This document shows, in pieces, positions 5,411 to 7,330 of a DNA stretch of 7,330 nucleotides (the stretch's first letter is position 1; the number at the start of each line of letters is the position of its first letter). Source of the DNA: JAKQHY01 sp034429475 (GTDB lineage: Bacteria; Chloroflexota; Anaerolineae; B4-G1; SLSP01); contig DAOUGD010000116.1 of assembly GCA_034429475.1 (NCBI GenBank), forward strand, positions 1 to 7,330. The letters are read 5' to 3'. The position numbers and the translations under genes are program-made. Under the pieces are notes generated by a model. That model was not told the origin of the DNA and did no database searches. It saw only the letters and a list, made by a program, of their open reading frames with translations.

Positions 5411-6061
5411 TCACAATTTCTTAAACCGTACCGTGTACGTCCACCAGTTTCCCAACGCAGCCTCGACCACGAATCCAGCTTGCGTCCCTTGTTTGATGGT
5501 GGTGCTCATGAAGGGGTAGTCCGGGTCGGCGATCCACTCGGTAATGGCGAGGTATCCGCCCGGCTTGAGGACGCGCAGCACTTCGGTCAATGTGCGCGCA
5601 CGGTCGGGGATTTCCTGGAAGACGGTGATCATGTAAACCAGATCGAGGGAGTTGTCCTCAAAGGGCAGTTGGTAGGCGCTGGCTTCGTGCAGCGTGATGT
5701 TGTGGATGTCCTGGTTCTCCGGTTTGGCGAGCTTCGCCGCGATCTGCGCGAGCATTTCCGGCTGGATGTCCAGCGCTGCCACCGAGCCTTCCGACCCAAC
5801 GGCGCGCGCAAAGAACGGCGTGTACGCGCCGCTGCCGCAGCCGATTTCGAGCGCCTTCATCCCCGGCTTTGCGCCGCTGCGCGTCACAATCTGATCCGGC
5901 GGCTGTAACGTCCGGCGGTAGTCGCTGTCGAGGAAAAAGCCGATGAACGCCGGCGCCGGGAAGTGCCAGACTTTGCGGGCGACGCGGATCACGACCTGCC
6001 AGAGGGTGAAGATGCCCACGGCGGTCAATAAAGTTCGTACCATTGAAGGTGATTTTTTCAT
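5411..6061 (-). CDS. Class I SAM-dependent methyltransferase, membrane-anchored
   Basis: A 216-aa S-adenosylmethionine-dependent methyltransferase of the Methyltransf_11/UbiE-like fold. Motif I is LEIGCGSGAYT (71-81), the acidic residue at the end of strand 2 is D98 (ALDIQPEM), motif II lies around FEDNSLDLVYM (134-144), and VLKPGGYLAITEW (164-176) is motif III. A basic start (MKKS) and a hydrophobic stretch (about 11-27) suggest one N-terminal membrane anchor with the catalytic domain in the cytoplasm, so a lipid or quinone-like substrate is possible but not shown. I chose the ATG at 6061, which has AAGGG six bases upstream. A GTG at 6100 would add 13 residues, overlap the preceding stop and lack a good ribosome site. 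The hydrolase gene starts 13 bases after the stop. Confidence 0.85.
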   Translation of the reverse strand: MKKSPSMVRTLLTAVGIFTLWQVVIRVARKVWHFPAPAFIGFFLDSDYRRTLQPPDQIVTRSGAKPGMKALEIGCGSGAYTPFFARAVGSEGSVAALDIQPEMLAQIAAKLAKPENQDIHNITLHEASAYQLPFEDNSLDLVYMITVFQEIPDRARTLTEVLRVLKPGGYLAITEWIADPDYPFMSTTIKQGTQAGFVVEAALGNWWTYTVRFKKL

Positions 6062-6090
6062 TGTAAGCCCTTCAGACTCGTAAGGTTTTG

Positions 6091-6624
6091 TCAGCGCCAC
6101 GCTATCCGCAGATCATCCGCGTTCACGTTCGGCGGATACGGAAACCAGGGGACTTCCTGGCCGTCGGCAGTGATTTTCCAGTTGCGATAATCCAGAAATT
6201 CCAGGTAGGCCGCGAAGGCGGCATCATCGTACCCATCGGATTCCCAGCGCGCAACCCAGTCTTCGATGTCCCAGGCCCCTTCGGCGCGGAGCTTGGCGAT
6301 GACTGCCGCGTCGTTATCGCTGTGGAACGCTTGCTGCAAGCACTTCAAGAATTCGACGTAGCCGTACAGATCGCTCATGCGATACCGCTGCTCGTCGTCG
6401 CGCGGATACTGGCTGTCGTCGCGTTTGAAATACTCATACACCTCCTCGTCGAAGGGGTGGTAGGGTTGGTCGAAGTCGCCCTCGTACCACGCGAAGAACT
6501 GCCGGTACGCGGCAAACGCCGCCGTTGGGATAAGCGTCCCCTGATACCACGGAAATGCGTCCTGTATCGGATCCGGTTCAATGTGACCCAACCACTCGCC
6601 TTTGTAGGCAATTTCAATGCACAT
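6091..6624 (-). CDS. Hypothetical acidic, aromatic-rich protein, 177 aa
   Basis: I do not recognise the family. The 177-aa product is strongly acidic and rich in Tyr, Trp and Phe, with no membrane segment or signal peptide. The N-terminal part (MCIEIAYKGEWLGHIEPDP) looks like a small beta unit. It is followed by helical, aromatic segments (FAAYRQFFAWYEG at 37-49 and EEVYEYFKRDD at 60-70) and a C-terminal stretch ending in PWFPYPPNVNADDLRIAWR. This composition is seen in some small cytoplasmic or immunity-like proteins, but nothing here supports a function. The ATG at 6624 has GAGG seven bases upstream. The gene sits 13 bases after the carB stop and just before the methyltransferase, so it is probably co-transcribed. 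Intact frame, spacing and ribosome site all support a real gene. Confidence 0.75.
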   Translation of the reverse strand: MCIEIAYKGEWLGHIEPDPIQDAFPWYQGTLIPTAAFAAYRQFFAWYEGDFDQPYHPFDEEVYEYFKRDDSQYPRDDEQRYRMSDLYGYVEFLKCLQQAFHSDNDAAVIAKLRAEGAWDIEDWVARWESDGYDDAAFAAYLEFLDYRNWKITADGQEVPWFPYPPNVNADDLRIAWR

Positions 6625-6637
6625 AGGTTTTCCTCAA

Positions 6638-7330
6638 TTATAACGCCCGCACCGGCAGCTTCCCCGCCCGCAGGAAGCGGATCGCCGCCACCGTGGCGCG
6701 CAGGGCGACCAGGGTGGTGACGTAGGGGACGTGGTGATCCAACGCGGCGACGCGGATGCGCTGCCCCACGCTGCGCGGCCCGGCGACCGGCAGCGGCACG
6801 CCGCGAAATTCAGCCGTGTCCGGCAGCGAGAACACCGGCAGGGGATGCCCTTCGCCGGACGAGGGAGTGTTGACGACCAGGTGGATACGCCCCTGCGCGA
6901 TCACGTCCACACAGTCCGGGCGGCCCTCGCCGACTTTGGGCACGCTGCGGGTGGGGATGCCCATGGCTTGCAGTGCCCGCGCCGTGCCGCGTGTGGCGAC
7001 GATCTCGAAGCCCATGTCGTGCAGTTGCCCCACCAGGGCGATGCCCTCGCGCTTATCCGCGTCGGAGAGGCTGACCAGGACTGCGCCGCTCGTCGGCAGG
7101 CGGTTGCCCGCCGCGATCTGCGCCTTGGCGAAAGCCTCCGCGAAGTTGTCGCCGAAGCTCATCACCTCGCCCGTCGAGCGCATCTCCGGCCCCAGGAGTG
7201 CATCGCTGCCGGGGAAGCGGCGGAAGGGCAGGACGACTTCTTTGACGGAGACGGCGGCCGGCCAGGGGGTGGGGAAGAGGCCAGGGGCGGTAGACGGTAG
7301 ACGGTAGACGGGAGACGGGGTGGGAGGGGG
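6638..7330 (-). CDS. carB: Carbamoyl-phosphate synthase large subunit, C-terminal part (partial)
   Basis: The last 230 residues of CarB, which makes carbamoyl phosphate from bicarbonate, ATP and glutamine-derived ammonia for pyrimidines and arginine. The gene begins beyond the right edge. VSVKEVVLPFRRFPGSDALL (7251-7192) and GPEMRSTGEVM close the second synthetase half. They are followed by the MGS-like allosteric domain, visible in SGAVLVSLSDADKREG, GFEIVATRGTARAL, the VVNTPS segment and the C-terminal AALDHHVPYVTTLVALRAT. Upstream of VSVKEV, where E. coli has a short VIPPYYSVKEV linker, the frame stays open through a GTAGACG repeat array. It encodes a proline-rich stretch (PPPTPSPVYRLPSTAPGL) that is not typical of CarB. 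The stop is 13 bases before the 177-aa gene. Confidence 0.93.
   Translation of the reverse strand, partial: PPPTPSPVYRLPSTAPGLFPTPWPAAVSVKEVVLPFRRFPGSDALLGPEMRSTGEVMSFGDNFAEAFAKAQIAAGNRLPTSGAVLVSLSDADKREGIALVGQLHDMGFEIVATRGTARALQAMGIPTRSVPKVGEGRPDCVDVIAQGRIHLVVNTPSSGEGHPLPVFSLPDTAEFRGVPLPVAGPRSVGQRIRVAALDHHVPYVTTLVALRATVAAIRFLRAGKLPVRAL
7290..7324. repeat. GTAGACG heptamer array inside the carB frame
   Basis: Three perfect GTAGACG units (7290-7310), then GGAGACG (7311-7317) and a degenerate G-rich unit (7318-7324), reaching nearly to the right edge. The array may continue beyond the window. On the minus strand the perfect unit is open in the carB frame and would read as a 7-residue V-Y-R-L-P-S-T period. 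Only part of that period is seen here, in VYRLPST. Confidence 0.85.

Noticed and set aside
6062..6100. GTG start at 6100 for the methyltransferase
   Set aside because: It would overlap the preceding gene by 10 bases and lacks a good Shine-Dalgarno, while the ATG at 6061 has AAGGG at proper spacing and gives the typical basic start of a membrane anchor.
6637..6642. A perfect TATAAT on the minus strand at the end of carB
   Set aside because: It overlaps the carB stop codon, has no -35 at 16-18 bases, and transcription starting from it would begin about six bases before the ATG, removing the ribosome site. It is probably a chance match.

Overview
The window looks like a bacterial chromosome fragment of high G+C content (about 60-70% in most genes by eye), probably from the phylum Chloroflexota, class Anaerolineae or a relative. 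That placement is an inference. It rests on the R3H-domain ATPase of the Ycf45/SpoIIIAA-like type and on the many short tandem arrays at gene junctions. It was not tested by any search.

Layout. Positions 1-2585 run on the + strand: a leader with a plausible extended -10 promoter, an R3H/AAA-type ATPase gene, a 62-base junction made of 8-bp palindromic units, and a nitrilase-superfamily amidohydrolase gene. A short minus-strand block (2589-3375) converges on it with a 3-base gap. It holds a 105-aa unknown gene, hicB (antitoxin) and hicA (toxin). The hicBA pair has clearly lower G+C (about 47%) than its neighbours and was probably acquired separately. From 3530 to the right edge everything is on the minus strand. 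Read in transcription order: the 3' end of carB (pyrimidine/arginine synthesis), a 177-aa unknown acidic aromatic-rich protein, a membrane-anchored class I SAM methyltransferase, a YdjM/DUF457-like membrane protein with a TTG start, and thrC (threonine synthase). The first three junctions after carB are tight, which suggests one operon. An 89-base repeat-bearing gap precedes thrC.

The genes are mostly housekeeping, and I do not see a new defence or mobile system. The most distinctive feature is the junction DNA. Five junctions and one coding region carry short tandem arrays of 7-9 bp units: RYAGGRR in the ATPase leader, AACGTTNN between ATPase and amidohydrolase, AACGGATTT in the leader of the hicBA block, GCARGAN as two mirror-image half-arrays after thrC, GAATTGC between the hydrolase and thrC, and GTAGACG inside the carB reading frame. 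Some of these seem to supply functional signals: Shine-Dalgarno-like sequence, a stop codon, a long hairpin and a proline-rich protein insert.
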